Shown here one piece after another: positions 48,673-61,725 of a stretch of DNA of 64,000 nt. Within the stretch, counting starts at the first letter, position 1, and each line of letters begins with the position of its first letter. Made by a program: the position numbers and the translations under genes. Under the pieces are notes generated by a model that ran no database searches, had not been told where the DNA came from, and saw nothing but the letters and a program-made list of their open reading frames with translations. This DNA comes from Ptiloglossa arizonensis. Lineage: Eukaryota; Arthropoda; Insecta; Hymenoptera; Colletidae. The DNA lies in assembly GCF_051014685.1 (NCBI RefSeq), contig NC_135061.1, positions 7,488,029-7,552,028 on the forward strand. Direction: 5' to 3'.

Positions 48673-49103
48673 ATACGGAAGTAAGTCGATTGCCAAACCC
48701 GCGTAACATCGGACCTCCTTCCCACTGCACGGTGTAACTCTCAATTTACAAACGGATACAAATAATTTGTATCTTAACCGGGTGGACTCAATTTCGAAAT
48801 TCAAATTCGATAGAGCTCGATGTAGCTTTACTTGTGGACGCTACTTCCGCGAATGTATCGTAATTACAGATGGCGCGTTCCGGTCGTCCGTTGGCTCGCG
48901 CTCGATCGCTCGTTAAAATATTCTTGCACGGTAGAACATCGATCTACAAAAACATAAGATCGATCTGTTTTCTTTCGATCGATTTAATTGATCGGTTTCT
49001 TTTATCGGGGCAATTTCCATATTTCTTCAATCTTCCTCGTCGTTGTACCGTTAAGAGTATTTTTGCGTTCGGAACAGAGGAATATTCGCTACGTTGTACA
49101 CGT

Positions 49104-49168
49104 TTCGTCGATTACGGAATTTCCGTCGATACATCGATTTTCATTTACACTTTTTTATATCCATTTAC
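49104..49168 (+). repeat. Diverged inverted repeat, right arm
   Basis: Partner of 48608-48672, about 430 bp away in the opposite orientation. Neither arm encodes a recognisable protein, although both give similar short peptides in one frame because the DNA is related. Confidence 0.7.
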
Positions 49169-50453
49169 CGTAATTACAAAGTATCGGAATACCAGAGTAC
49201 TTCTGATCGAATTCTCTCCTGTTCGCGTACCAGAAGTTTACAATATTTCGAAGAAGAAAGTTTGCCGCGTTTCGAGTACCGAGAGATCAAGGTGGTATTT
49301 CTAAAGGTGTTTTCCCCGTAGGAGCGTTCCTCTTGCGAGTGTTCGCAAGAACGCGGAGTTTTCTTCTTTTGGAGTATCGGAGGATCGGAATATTTCTCGC
49401 AACGGAGTTCTCTTCTTTGAAAATGGTAGGAGGTCGGGACATTTCCAACGCTGGATCGTTCTTCTTTTCGAATTGCGGGTAATTCACCGGTTCCGAGCCA
49501 CCCTGTTTTTCCTTTTTCCACGAGGTCGGTCTATCGCGTTGCACCGAATCGCTCGCGCCGCGATGCATCGCAAAACCGCTTCGGCCGTTTCTGCACTTTT
49601 CCATACGGTAGAAACACAATGCATACCGCGAGCCTCGATTCCGAAGAAAACCCGGCGGAAAAGAGTGTCGGTTACCGGATTCAACCACGCGTCGTCGAAT
49701 TCCCTGTCCGTGACTCATCGTTCCGAGCTCCCTCGCTCACTCAATATTCATGCATTATGTAAGTTAACCTTACGTCGATGTAAAAGGACCCTAACGGGCT
49801 TTCGTGGCACCGCTCCATTGTTACTCGATTGAGTCTTTCGGCGTTGTACTACACTTTGTCAAACGGTCTTTGTCGCGTCCGGTCGGAGAGCAATCTCTTT
49901 CGGATTCGATTAAACTCACACTGGCAACGACTCGGCACACGCTTGCCAGCCGCCATCCTGCCAATTACCAGAAAACTGACCGCGTGAAATTGAATGCGAC
50001 ACGCCTCGTAGCGCGCTCGCTCCTCTTTCTTCCTCCCTTTTCGTCAGGAATCGGGAATTTCGCTGACACGCGTTCGTCCTTTCTGCGCGAACCGAATTCC
50101 AACGGAACAACGATTATCGACGTTGATCGGGGATCAGTGGTCTCTCGCGGAGATCGATCCGCTCACGAGGAGGAGTGTCGCGAGGACTCCGAGGAACCGG
50201 TATTTCCGAATCGGAGAGGTTCGGCGAGCGGATGTCGGTGAACCGGAATCGGTTTCGTTCGACCCGGGGCGTTCAAGATCACCTGGCGAGCAAAGGTGAC
50301 GAGGTTGGCTCTCTTTTCGTATCTCGTGGTTCGAAAACGCGCTGAACGCGCGAAAGAGGAAGCCCCGGCGTAGCGGCACGTTCGCGTTTCCTACTTCTCC
50401 CGGTTGGCTCGCCCCCTCGTCTCCCGCCGGGACTGCTCGCCACCCACATAGAC

Positions 50454-50491
50454 GCGTACACGCGTACACGCGTACACGCGCACACGCGCAC
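50454..50491. repeat. GCGTACAC/GCGCACAC tandem repeat
   Basis: Three GCGTACAC units, one GCGCACAC and a partial fifth. Alternating purine-pyrimidine. Confidence 0.9.
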
Positions 50492-51339
50492 CTCGTTCGC
50501 GTGCGGGGACACGGAACAAAAGACCAGCTCTGCTCCTCGCGGTGTATCGTTCACGGTCGATAGAAGAACAAATTTCGAAAAAATTCGCGCAATTTATCGT
50601 GTAAAAGCGGCGCGAACAGAAACCGCGTCGTCCAATGAATCGACGACCCCACGTTACGGTGGGAGAAGGAAAAAGGAAGACATCGGTTTCTTCTGCCTCT
50701 TCGGATGTCGGTCGTCTTCCGTGAACTTGCCTCGACGTTTGACTGGACGGACAAATACACCGCGGATCGACTTCTTCCGCGAGGAATACATCAACGAGCC
50801 ACGGGTTAACCTAAAAAAGACACGCGCTCCTTTGCGTAACACTCGATCCGATCTTTCCGCCAAGACGAGATCGTTCGTTGCAAGAATCGGTTCGTTTCGC
50901 TGAAATTTCGTTTCCCTCCTTTTCTTCTTTACGAAACGATATCGATCGAAATACAAAGAAAAGGAATCGAAGAAGGCGCGAGAAAACGCGCGGATGCAAC
51001 GCGTTCAGTAACGAAAATTCCAACCTCGAAAAGAGACACGTTACGTTTCTTCGTCTTCGTCCGGTGAAATTTCTCGATAAATCGGCGATTCCGAGTCACG
51101 AAATTGGCGTTCGAAAAGGAATCGCGAACACGGAGCACGATAAGCAGAAATCGCTCGACTTCGGCGTTCGTCGGGTTGGCGCGTTCGTCGAGAGAAGAGT
51201 GTACGCCCGCTTATAGACAATCTGTCCAACGAAGTCCCTTAATCGGGCCATTTTACGGCCCCACCTCGCGAGGAAGCGAATATACTCCGTGGAGGTGGGG
51301 TGAACGAAGAGGAACAGCAGTCGTTGAATCGAGTTAGGG

Positions 51340-51500
51340 AGTGAAAGGGGGCGGTAATCCGGCGCGAAGAAAAGCAGAAAAGCCGCGTGTGTGCTGTTGC
51401 TGGTGAGCCCGAGCCGGTGGGGTGGAGGACAGCGATGCCTCCGTGAACCCATTAATCATTCCAGCCGGATAAAAGGCAGCAAGGATGAAAAGAGAAGACG
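51340..51500. promoter_or_regulatory. Possible intronic enhancer block
   Basis: GC-rich sequence with embedded CCATTAATCATTCCAGCC and GGATAAAAGGCAGC words, in contrast to its AT-moderate surroundings. It is called on appearance and motif content only; conservation between species would be needed to support it. Confidence 0.2.
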
Positions 51501-52589
51501 GACAGTCGGACGGACGGCGGGCAGGCATGCAGGCGATGGAAGAAGAGAGAAAAATCCTTTCCTTTCTTTCCTTCTGTCGCTGTTTCGGCGCACCTCCGCT
51601 CCTCCGCTCCGTCCACTCCTCTCGAAGAGCGAGGATCATTTTTTATTTTTCTTCTTTTCGAAATTCGTCGGAGGCTTCTATTGTCGGGACCCGAACCGGG
51701 CGCACGAGAAGAGAGACTCTCGGACTCGTCTCTCGGTCCGAGACGGTCTTTTCGACGGGGAGGAGATTCATTAACTGATAACGCGATTCTTTCTTCGAAG
51801 GTTCTCCTCTTGAAAATGATATCCGAGCCGGTCGATCGATGGCGAGGATCTTGGACACCTGTTGGGAGAGCTTGGAAATTTGGAATCGAAATCGTCGCGA
51901 GTCGAGCCTTCGTGGAAATAATGGAAAATTTGTTCGGCGTTTGCTTCGAGACGAACGGTGCGAAACGGAAGAAATACGAGCAAGTTGTCGCGGAAACTCG
52001 GACATCGAAGAAGACAAGTTCCCGTTAGCGAGGAAGAAGGAAAGAAGCAAGAATTTTCCAAGAAGAAGATATATTGGAAAAGTCGGTGGTCAAGTGTTTC
52101 TCTTGTCCGAAGAATTGTAATTTAGGTATCTTTCCGTGTCGGTTGGCAACCGTGCTTGAGAAGAAGGAATACGAGAAACTGGGAATCGGCTGGGAACTCC
52201 GTATCAGCCGGGTGGTTTAGAAACGACTGTTTCGAATCGGTTCGAATTTAATTCGAGACTTTGGTGGCCCGATCGAGGGGATCGCAGCGGTATTAAGCAG
52301 GGGGATCCGGATCGTTCTGGTTGCGAGCTTTTATGTCCCCAGGTGTACCCCACTTGAGCACGTAGGTAGCACGACGAGTACCTACGACGTAGGTCTGCGA
52401 GATCGAAATCGGAGCTCCTTCTTCGGAGCTGGGAGACAAAAGGGCCTCCAGTCCGGATGACAGGAGGTGTCGGAAACCTTTGGGATCGGCGACCTGTTGA
52501 ATCCCGGGCTCTCATAACCTTCAACGAATTCTGCGTTATTGTGAAAGAAGAAAAACGAGCACGTGGAGAGAGGAACCGCTCCTCGAAGG

Positions 52590-52720
52590 GCCGAAAAACG
52601 TTAACCCTTATCTGCGTTTCACAAAAAGGACCACGGAATAATCAGGGGAGTGCCCCATGTGGTTCATTATTACTCCCTCCGGTCCACGTTTTAATTCATC
52701 TGGCTACCAAACGTCGACCG
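52590..52720. promoter_or_regulatory. Possible intronic enhancer block
   Basis: Contains CTTATCTG (GATA-type), ACGGAATAATCAGGGG, TTCATTATTACTCC and GTTTTAATTCATCTGG words close together. Motif-based suggestion only. Confidence 0.2.
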
Positions 52721-55468
52721 ATCGCTACGCTAGTCACTGCTGAATTATTTTCGTACCGCTATCGAAACGATTCCGCGGGAACCGTTTTCTGGGTGGTCCT
52801 TTCACGGTGTTGCCCCCAAAAAGAAATCGTTTCCGAATCTTACCGTTTCAACTTGGAAACTAGTTTTTCTTCGCTATGAAAATTGGCGTACCTTTACTTT
52901 TGTCGCGCGGTAACAGCGAGTACGGTTCGTTTCGGTCGCGATGAGAACATTCGGAACGATCGGTTTCAGGACGAGAGGTATTCGTCGTGGGACAAGTTCT
53001 CTCGCTTGTAAAAATGTCTGAACGAGTAATCCGGTTCACTCCAAAACGGGAAACCTTCGTTCCGAGTTCTTCCATTTATAAATATTTCTAGAAACCGTTG
53101 AGTTACGCTCAACGAGAGTGGTTAATTATTCAACCGTCTGTTACTCGGTAATCGTAGAACCCTGTCCGCGATGTGCCCTTACGGACTCGCCGAAAGAGGA
53201 CAGGGAGCACGCGTGGTTGTCCAAGTTGACGCGTCTCGTAGAAATCGCCAGGATTCAACGAAGAACGTCCTTCTTGTAAATCATAGCTCTCGGAGAACTT
53301 TAGAGCGATCGCGCAGCCATTACGGCGGTTCTATGCGACGAGAAGGGGTTAAACATTTCAGCTGCGAACGCAGCGACGATAAAACCGAACGCGTCGCCGA
53401 GGAATGTCTCCTCGCGAGGGGAACAATTATTCCCCCAAGGCATCGAGTCGAAGAAAATCGAGGAATTCACGAGGACGCCGAGCCACCGCCGGCTGGAATC
53501 GTGGAACGTTTTATGAAAGCTTTTATGAAAGCCTTTACGAGCCGCGTCCCGAACTAGGGCCTGCTTCTGCTGAACACGTGACGGCCTTCCACCGCTCCTC
53601 TTCTTCTTCTCCGCGTACATATTTGCGTCGTCTCCGTGTTTCCTTTATCGGTCCTCGAAATTTACTACGCTCGCGGAGATTTCAGGGCTCCGGTCGTCCA
53701 ACCCGATCTTTCGCTGGAATTATATTTCCAGCGACCAACCGTCGCCGCGTTTCCTTCGTTTTCCCTCATTTTCGAGGACAATTTTCCAGCGATCCGTCTT
53801 CAGCTCGCTCGAGGCTGACGTTGATGTCCGCTTCCGGGTCAATTGGTTCTCCTCTTTTTTCGTTCGTCAATTAAGTTCTGAGTCAGAGCGCGGCGCGGGA
53901 AGAGGGGGTGCGGTGCGGGATGGGAGGATGGGGGAATGGGCTTACTTATTGACGCAGTACAGTCATCGCAGCCGAGTAGCTTTTCATCATCGGCGTATCG
54001 CGCAACAGTTTTCCATTGTTTTCCTTCCTTTCGTGTCCAAGTTACGAATCGCTTTCGATCGAACTTCAAGCTTTCGAGCTTTTTCGAACTTTTCAGATAT
54101 TCGGATTCTTAACAATTAAAGCGATAAGAACACCGTTATCGAAGCGTACGTTTCCTTTCGATTTACGAACGAAACGTTTTTATCGTTGGAACGAGCAGAG
54201 CATCGACACGATCCGAAATTTTAGAAACACCCTATACCCGTTGATGCGTCTCGCGAACGTTATTAACTCCAGAAACGAGGAATCGCAATTAACGACGTCG
54301 TCGTGACCCGTGGGAAAGGGACTTTTTGTCGAATTAGCGACCAATTCGGACCATTATCGCGACAACGATCGATACACCAGTGTAGCGAGCGCCGAGCAAA
54401 GAAGAGGTTTCCCTCGAAACAATCGCGATCAATTGTGGGAACCGCGTCAGCGTACTAAAAAGCCTCCGAAGTGTTCAAACTCCGTTATTTGTTCGTTTCG
54501 GGTGAAATTAACGCGATCATCGAGGTCAATTTTGGCGCTTCGCGACAAAAGATGGAAAGAACGGCCTGGAGTTTTCTCTCTTCTCTCCACGATTCTCGTC
54601 CCGTCTTCCTCGTTTCTTATTTCTACTTTTTCCCCGGCTACTCCACGCGGCATCTTGTTTATTTTGACCGTCAGCCCGCTGACACTCGGACATTCGTTTA
54701 AATTTAGAATTCAATGGGATCCTTTTACCGGGCGTACTTTCGTGCCTTAACGGATTCCCTCGTCGAGTCTCGGAGATTATTTGTTTAATTCCGAGCCCGC
54801 TAGAGTCGATCTCTCTACGTCGTTCCTTCCTGTTCTTCTCGCTCTCGCGGATGTCACTCGTAACGCGATGTAAATATTTTTATTGCCCCGAGAGAATCGT
54901 GATTTTCGGTTCTCCCGCTCCGGTTCCCTTTCTTCGTTTTCGCTCTGTTCTTCTCCCGAGAAAAATACCCGTTCCGGGCTCCCGACCCTTTCGAAGTGTC
55001 TCGTATCGACGTTCGTCGAATTTCAACGATAAAATCGAGAAAACGTACAATCGTTCGGTATTCGTTCTCGAGCTCGGTTTCTTCGTAGCGAGCCATCGGG
55101 TGGAGGAGACGAGGCACGGTTCGACTCAACGGCACAGAGTTCGCACCGTGCGGAGCTCGAACGACGCAGGCTTGAAATAAAAGTAGGAAAACTCGAGTCG
55201 CGTTGAAAATATACAGCCAGAGGGGTTGCTTTATTACACCGCGGTGAATTTCAAGCTCTCCGTCGAATCTCAACCACGTGTTGCGTCCGAAGCATCGGGC
55301 CGGCAGTTTCTCTTTCGCTTCTCCGCTCCCAACGGCGCAGAAAACATCCGCGAACAATTCTCACCGTTCGAAGCGCAAAATCGCGCACCGCTAATTCCCC
55401 GACATCGCGGTCCGCGCTTGTAAAAATCGCTTAATTGCTTTATTTCTCCCTCGGCGTGTTCGGTTCGC

Positions 55469-55502
55469 GGGGACGCGCGGGGGGACGCGCGGGGACGCGC
55501 GG
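55469..55502. repeat. GGGGACGCGC tandem repeat, about 3 copies
   Basis: 10-bp units with a two-base G insertion between the first and second copies. Confidence 0.85.
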
Positions 55503-58500
55503 AGCGCGTAAATGTTACAGCTGCACCGTCTCTCTTCGCAAGATCCTCGCAGCCCGCTGGCGACAAGCGATCGATCGGGACATCGTCGACCCACTCCCGC
55601 CACGACTATTCTATTAGATCGGTCCAGAAAATATGGCGCGTTTCGAAACTTCGATTTATTAAATCGTAACCGCAACGACAAATAATTTCAACGGCGATGA
55701 TGTACGGTTTCCTGCCATCGCACCGAAAACAATCGTATTCCGCGCTGCGATACCGCGCAGAGCTCTTTGGATGCAAAGGATGCGACGACGTGTCCACGTT
55801 TGACGTCGTCATCGTTGTTGAATCACCTCCCGTTCGAAAAGTACGCCATTCCTTGGAGGACGGAACAAGGTCCAAACTGTACACCGAATTATAGTTTTAA
55901 TCGAGGAATTATACCATTATGTAAATTTAGTTCGAACGTTTGGACCGCGTAACGTTTCGGTCCTCTTTCGCGGTAGATATTACCTCGAGGCTTGCGCGAG
56001 ATTAAGAACAATCAGGGAACAATCGAGAAAAATAAAGTTACGCGAAACAATGGTAACGATATTACGTCGTAGACGAGGAAATGCTCGGAATCTATAAAAA
56101 ATCATACAAATTTACAATATTTCAATCTTTCGAAATCTTCTCGAGTCTTGAACGTTGCACCATTGAACGGTTCTATTTGAAATTTAATTTACACATCGAT
56201 GCGTAAATTTGTAAATGTTTCTTTCGTCCGATCATCGAACGGTACAACGAGTCCCGTTTAACGAATCTTGTCGTACTTTGGTTCGAGTAAGGAATATTAA
56301 TTTCGTACGACAGTTTCTTTTCAAAAGCTGCTTCAGCGAAAAGTTTGCGACAGTTTCGAAACACGTATTACTTTTTCCAATATTCATAAACGCTTCTACG
56401 AAGCTCAACGAACCGTTTCAATTTTATATTTTCATTAATAGCACCGCGCGTTAAGAGCTTGCAACGATATTTCATCCAAAGACAGCTGAACACACCGAAA
56501 GCTAGAAACACGATTACGTAGGATAAACGTTTACACGTTCGGTCAATGCGCGCGGGATAAAAATTAAATTTTTCGTCGAGTCACCGACATCGTTCTTACC
56601 AAGAAGTACGCGCAGCTTTCGTCGCGTAACGGCCGATATTCGTCTTTTCTTTTAAATACACTTTCCGTGAATAACGGTACGTCTCTATCGTACCGGTACA
56701 CAAAATCTATAATCGAATAAAATATAATACATGCCCGAAAGCAAAGACAAACGCGCGAGTGACAACAGCTATAGGTTGTCGTTAACCTAACCTCGAATTT
56801 AATATTAATATATTCCATGTAAATTAATAAATCGATAAATAACCGGAGTCGTGACGACGACCGGGTCACCCGACGCATCGATACACCTTTTACCGACTCG
56901 GGAATAATAGAAGGCCGATCATCGAAATTCTCGATGAAAGCAAACCAGGTTCATCGAACGTGATTCGATCCTCGAATTCACTCTCCGTTCCAAAGGCATC
57001 GTCGATCGATAATAACAACGTGTCGAAGCGCGAATTCCTGCCGTCTCGTTTCGTCGAATCGGTGATAACATAATCATCGACGGTTGATCGTTCGCTCGCG
57101 CGTCGAGCAAGCCGATAAGCATCGCCAGCTGTCCAAGCTGCGGAACGCGTTTCACGCGAAAACCTGGTAACTCGTTATCTAGGATCTGTCTATCTATCTT
57201 CGATCTAGGGAACCTGTCCGCCGCGCTTCACTGATTTACGCGAAACTACTATATGCGCATCGAGCGTTCGATGGGACTCTGCGATTCAATGGAGATTGAG
57301 AACTTCTAAATCGAAGAATTATCTTCCGTTCGAAAGTTCCAAATTCTCGTTTTTCGACTCGGTTCGCTTCGTCTGGAACGTCTTTCTCCCGAAAGATCAA
57401 CCGACTCAATTTTCTCGCCTGTACTGCAAAAGAAAGCAACTCTTAAGTTTCGGCCATCTTCGCGTTGATAACGGAGAAGAATAATCGATCGTAGCGATGA
57501 AATTGTTGGCAAAAATCGAGTTGGATCGATCTTTTTAGGTTGGGTATTTTTGTGGGAATTTTTTTTCCAAAGGAAAACACGAGATGGCTAATCGATAAGT
57601 TTTCCAGGCGGAAATCTCGTTAGCTTTTGAGACACGTTTCTGCGGACTCGTCTTTGCAACGGAAAATTGTAAAGGAAAAATTTTTAAATGTGGAAAGCGT
57701 CCCGAAAACACCGAGAAAGTTCCGACTCTTCTTTGTCCCAAATTCAAATTATCAGGACTCTAGGAACGGACCGGTTCGGTAGACTTTCCACGAGGAAACT
57801 ATCGTAACTGACTCTAATCGGACCAGTTTCAACGTGCTTTCGAATAAAATAACTCGGAGCAAAGTGAACCGTTCCCGCTAGATCGAATATGCGACTAATG
57901 GCAACCTACGCTACCTGAATCGATAGCGAAGTATCGAAAGTATTCCACGAGCCAAAGGTTTGATAAAGATATGCCTGCCGAAATGGTTCCGTTTTATTTT
58001 GAATAGCAGAATTTTTACAATTTTTTATCATTTTTCACATACCGCGCGTTGCGTCATATATAATACGCTAGAAAGAAAAGAAAGAATAGTATCGTTCGAA
58101 TTTGGATTTTCAAAGACCGTTGGTGCCAGCATCACAGTTATCGATGTATCGCGTGCGTCGAGCACGTCGTAAGTAAACGCCGTTTTGTTCATCAATGGTT
58201 ACTCGACGTAAACGCCAAAAACTTCAGTTCGAAGCTTATCGTACATTTCATTCGTATCGAAAACATTCAATGCGTCGAAGCGACGCAATCCCCTAACAGT
58301 ACCAACTGCTCCTAAGAGGTATCCCCTTCACGGGATTATCCGAAGTTATTATCTTTTACGGTGGTCGTCTTTCAAGACCCTCGTCTAATCGTGGTTTAAT
58401 TTTCAATTTCTGAACGGTACAAGTTTCCGTACACTTGGTCGAGTAACTGTACCATCGGGAGAACCGTTCGTTTCGTAAAACCTTTAAAATCCAAGCTAGA

Positions 58501-58539
58501 CCGGCTCAATCTAAAACGGTCAAATACCGCAAACAATTC

Positions 58540-59045
58540 CTTCGCGTGGCGAACATTGAGTCTCGAAACCACCGGTGAAATGAATCTCCGGCGAGGGAAA
58601 GCCGAGCTCTCGAAACTCGTAGTTACTCGAAAAGGTCCGAAAACTCGGCTGGTAAAAGAGGAGCAATAATTCCCAGCGTTGGTGATGTTTTCTCTTTTTC
58701 CTTGACGGGGCTGCGAAGGCAACGGGCTTGTTATCCCCGGGGCCGTTTCTCGGGGGGTCAACTGGATTCATAACCGATAGAAAAGGCGGCCGTGTCCATT
58801 AGCGTTTCCACGGAGGGCCGGTGGAGGCTCGATTAATTTTTCAAACAATCCCACTCGGTGGACTCATCGATTCGTGGGCCGAGATAGGGAGGCCCCGGAC
58901 ACGTCTCGTGGGCTCGGGAGAGGGCCCATTAGGCCCCGCGGCGCGGAGGCCCCTGCTGCCCCTTGTCAGTCTCCGAAAACCAGAAAGTCAGCTTGTCAAA
59001 TTAATCACGGATGACCAATCCATCAGCAGGCATTCCTAGCCGAGG
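58540..59045. promoter_or_regulatory. Possible intronic enhancer block
   Basis: Mixed GC-rich DNA with TGGATTCATAACC, CCATTAGCG, CTCGATTAATTTTTC and CAAATTAATCACGG words. It resembles conserved regulatory blocks in insect developmental loci, but there is no direct proof. Confidence 0.2.
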
Positions 59046-59066
59046 TGGATCTTTGGTCGGTTGGTG

Positions 59067-59188
59067 CCGGGGCCGGGGCCGGGGTCTGAACCGAAGTTGG
59101 GGCCGGAGTCGGGGCCGGGGCCGGGGCCGGGGCCGGGGCCGGGGCCGGGGCCGGGGCTGGGGCTGGGGCTGGGGCTGGGGCTCGGGCC
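59067..59188. repeat. G-rich hexanucleotide tract ending in (GGGGCC)7(GGGGCT)5
   Basis: Imperfect GGGGCC units from about 59067 lead into seven exact GGGGCC units (59111-59152) and five exact GGGGCT units (59153-59182). The orderly switch of the last base suggests unit-by-unit expansion of two variants. The strand has many GGGG runs and should form G-quadruplexes. As it lies in the castor intron on the coding strand, it would be transcribed as GGGGCC RNA. Confidence 0.9.
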
Positions 59189-60518
59189 CCGTAGCCGTTC
59201 TCCGTTTCTGGCTACCAACCCGGGGCCCCGTTTTCGTCCTTCTTGCGCGCGGGCAACGACAGGGATCTCCGCGTTAGTTTCTGCCCCCTTTTTTTCGGGG
59301 AAACGTTACGGTATGCGTGTGTGCACGGGGAACCTGACGCTTCTTCTGCGTGTCCCGGGCTTGCCTCGCGGTGCTTGATAGATAATGTTAATGGAGGGGA
59401 AGAGGACGCTGCGATGCTTCTGGATGAGTAATGTTAACCCTTCCGTCGTTGCCCGGCCAAGGGGGAAGTGTTTGCGGTGGTTGGAGCAGGACACGAGTGG
59501 TTTGGAAGGCTCTCCGGACGGTGTTCGAAACGGTATGATGAATTGGCGAGATTGCTGATGACCGTTTTAGATTCTCTTCTCTTTTTCTCGACTTTTCGGT
59601 AAACTGGGCACAGCGAAGCTGGGCGCTTTGTCCCGGAGAACAGCTCGCGACAGTGTCCTCGGTGCGAGTCTGACTCGAACCTATTTTCCTTCAAATTCGA
59701 ATCACGTGCAACGCTTTAACCCTTTACCTTCCGTAACTTTTCTTCGTCTACCGACAACTCCTCGATCGATATACAAAATAGACGAAAAGAAACAGACGAG
59801 GTCTTAACGAAGCTTTTCGTATTTCTTTCGTATCGTGTCACTCTTGCGTACTCGGTTTTGTTTCGGATAAATTGTACGATAGAAAAATGTTTATGGAATT
59901 ATTCGATTTGGACTCGAACCTCTGAAATGTCTGGAGAAACCGTCGAAAATAGAATTCTTATAATTCGATCAAATTTTTGCGCAAAGAATCGCGGGAATGG
60001 TCGATCGATTTAGAGCGGAACGAATGTAAGAGGATGGATGCGAGCTTTCCAAGATTCCGTTATCCTTTCTCGATAAATCCTTATTTACTCTATCGTCGTT
60101 CGCGTGAAACACGGTGTTCGCGAAACGCGACAAAGAGGGGTTGTATATTTTTCCCCGGAGCCGTCCAAAGTCATTCGAGCGATGAAATCGCTGGATCTGT
60201 TTGTTGACACGAGCGGGTAATTACGAATCACTCGGGATCGAAGCGCGGCGCGTTTCTTCGGGAAATCTTTTAAAGCGGACGAAAGGGAAAATAAGAACAG
60301 GCGTCGTCTCTCGTGGGAGTGTGGTCGCTCGGAGGAAACACATGGCCGAGTCGAGTACAGTCCTCGAGAAAAGGCCGATGATCGATCCGGTGGTGGCTCA
60401 CCGGATCCCGAGATCCACCGAAACGATCGATCAGCCAAAGATTTCGCGATCGAGGCGTCACGATACACCGAGACACCGTTCTTTTTTTACTTGGCGATCG
60501 CACAAAATTTCGCCAGGC

Positions 60519-60553
60519 ATTTGCCAACTATTTATTATAGGCAATTGGCAAAT
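60519..60553. repeat. Inverted repeat with 9-bp arms (TTGGCAAAT)
   Basis: ATTTGCCAA (60519-60527) and TTGGCAAAT (60545-60553) flank a 17-nt AT-rich spacer. TTGGCA half-sites in opposite orientation resemble nuclear factor I sites, although the spacer is longer than usual. Confidence 0.7.
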
Positions 60554-61554
60554 TAGCGGTCACGCGACACGGTTTTAAAGACGAACGGAAACAATGGGAT
60601 CACCGATTATATTTAAATCAGCACCTTTCACCGCAACCGACTCTATTTCCGAACGTTTCTAGATTATTTTCTAGAGCTATAATTAGTCCCGTTCGGGCGG
60701 GAAACATAAACAGTTGGAAAGAAGTCGTTTAGGGATCGGTATTTTCCCGTCAGTCGTCCATCGTCGATGATAAATAGTTTGCTCCGTGCGAAATACTACA
60801 TCTCCTATACGGTGGTCGGAGAAACGGCCTATTGAATTTTAATCGAAGCACTTTCAATCCTACGCGATAAGAACTATTGGCTCCTTGATCGAAAATACAA
60901 TTCTACGATTACGCGGTGTTTTTAACTGCGCTCCCTTCCGTAAATGAAATAAGAGCCAAGAATATTCGAAAATAGAAAATGAATGAAAAAAACATCGCGT
61001 TAGAAAATAAAATACCGATACGTATTAAATTCTTTGAGAACGACAACGTCGATTCCGTTCGCTTTTACGAAACACAACGATGTACGAAAGTAACCGAACA
61101 CACGATCCGGTGGATCGTTAAGAACGTTTTCTAAGAAGAAATATTCAAGTGTCGACACTTTGAACGTTAAACTTTTTAAACGAGATCTATCACGCGTACG
61201 TATTTGTAGATCGACACACGTTTACGCGTAATTCACTTCCGATCACCTTTTCGAGTAAACTTCTCCAATGTGCAAGACTGTATCGTTCACCGTCTGATAA
61301 TTATTTTCGATGAAAATTCACGTCGATCGTGTATAGAAATATTGTTCAATTTAGAAAAGATATCGCCTGGAAACAAGACACCGCGATCGGACGCAAAAGT
61401 TGGAACGAATCGATTGATCAATTTCGATCGTAGGAAAAATAAATAGAAGGGTGCTCGAAAGTTGAGCCATTCGTCTTCCGCGGGACGGAGGAGTTGGTAA
61501 TCGAAAAGCGGCGAAAACGTAGCGCGGACCGCAAGAGAAATCTCGCGTGGCTCG

Positions 61555-61725
61555 AGGGCGACATCGCCAAATAAAGGGTTAAGGGCCATGCCGAATCCCA
61601 GGGCTCTTTTATCCGAGCCCGATGCGCCGGATGATTCAGGGGAGAGAAAAGACCCGCGAAAACCAGTTTGTCCAACCTAATACGGTGCCCGTGGCTTCGA
61701 CGATCTTAATGAACTTCTCTCTTTC
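61555..61725. promoter_or_regulatory. Possible intronic enhancer block
   Basis: Contains CCAAATAAAGGGTTAAGG, CTCTTTTATCCGAGCC and CGATCTTAATGAAC words in a GC-rich frame. Motif-based suggestion only. Confidence 0.2.

Noticed and set aside
47965..48804. Reverse-strand open frame of 279 codons
   Set aside because: No recognised domain. Part of its translation matches a + strand frame near 49.1 kb only because the DNA is an inverted repeat, and another part reads through a CA/CG microsatellite.
51681..52028. Open frame ending KRKKYEQVVAETRTSKK as a possible castor exon
   Set aside because: It vaguely recalls a KYE motif in CASZ1, but the surrounding residues do not match and no good in-phase acceptor and donor pair was found.
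57530..57560. TTAGGTTGGG as a mariner-type terminal repeat
   Set aside because: No matching inverted copy, transposase remnant or TA duplication was found nearby.
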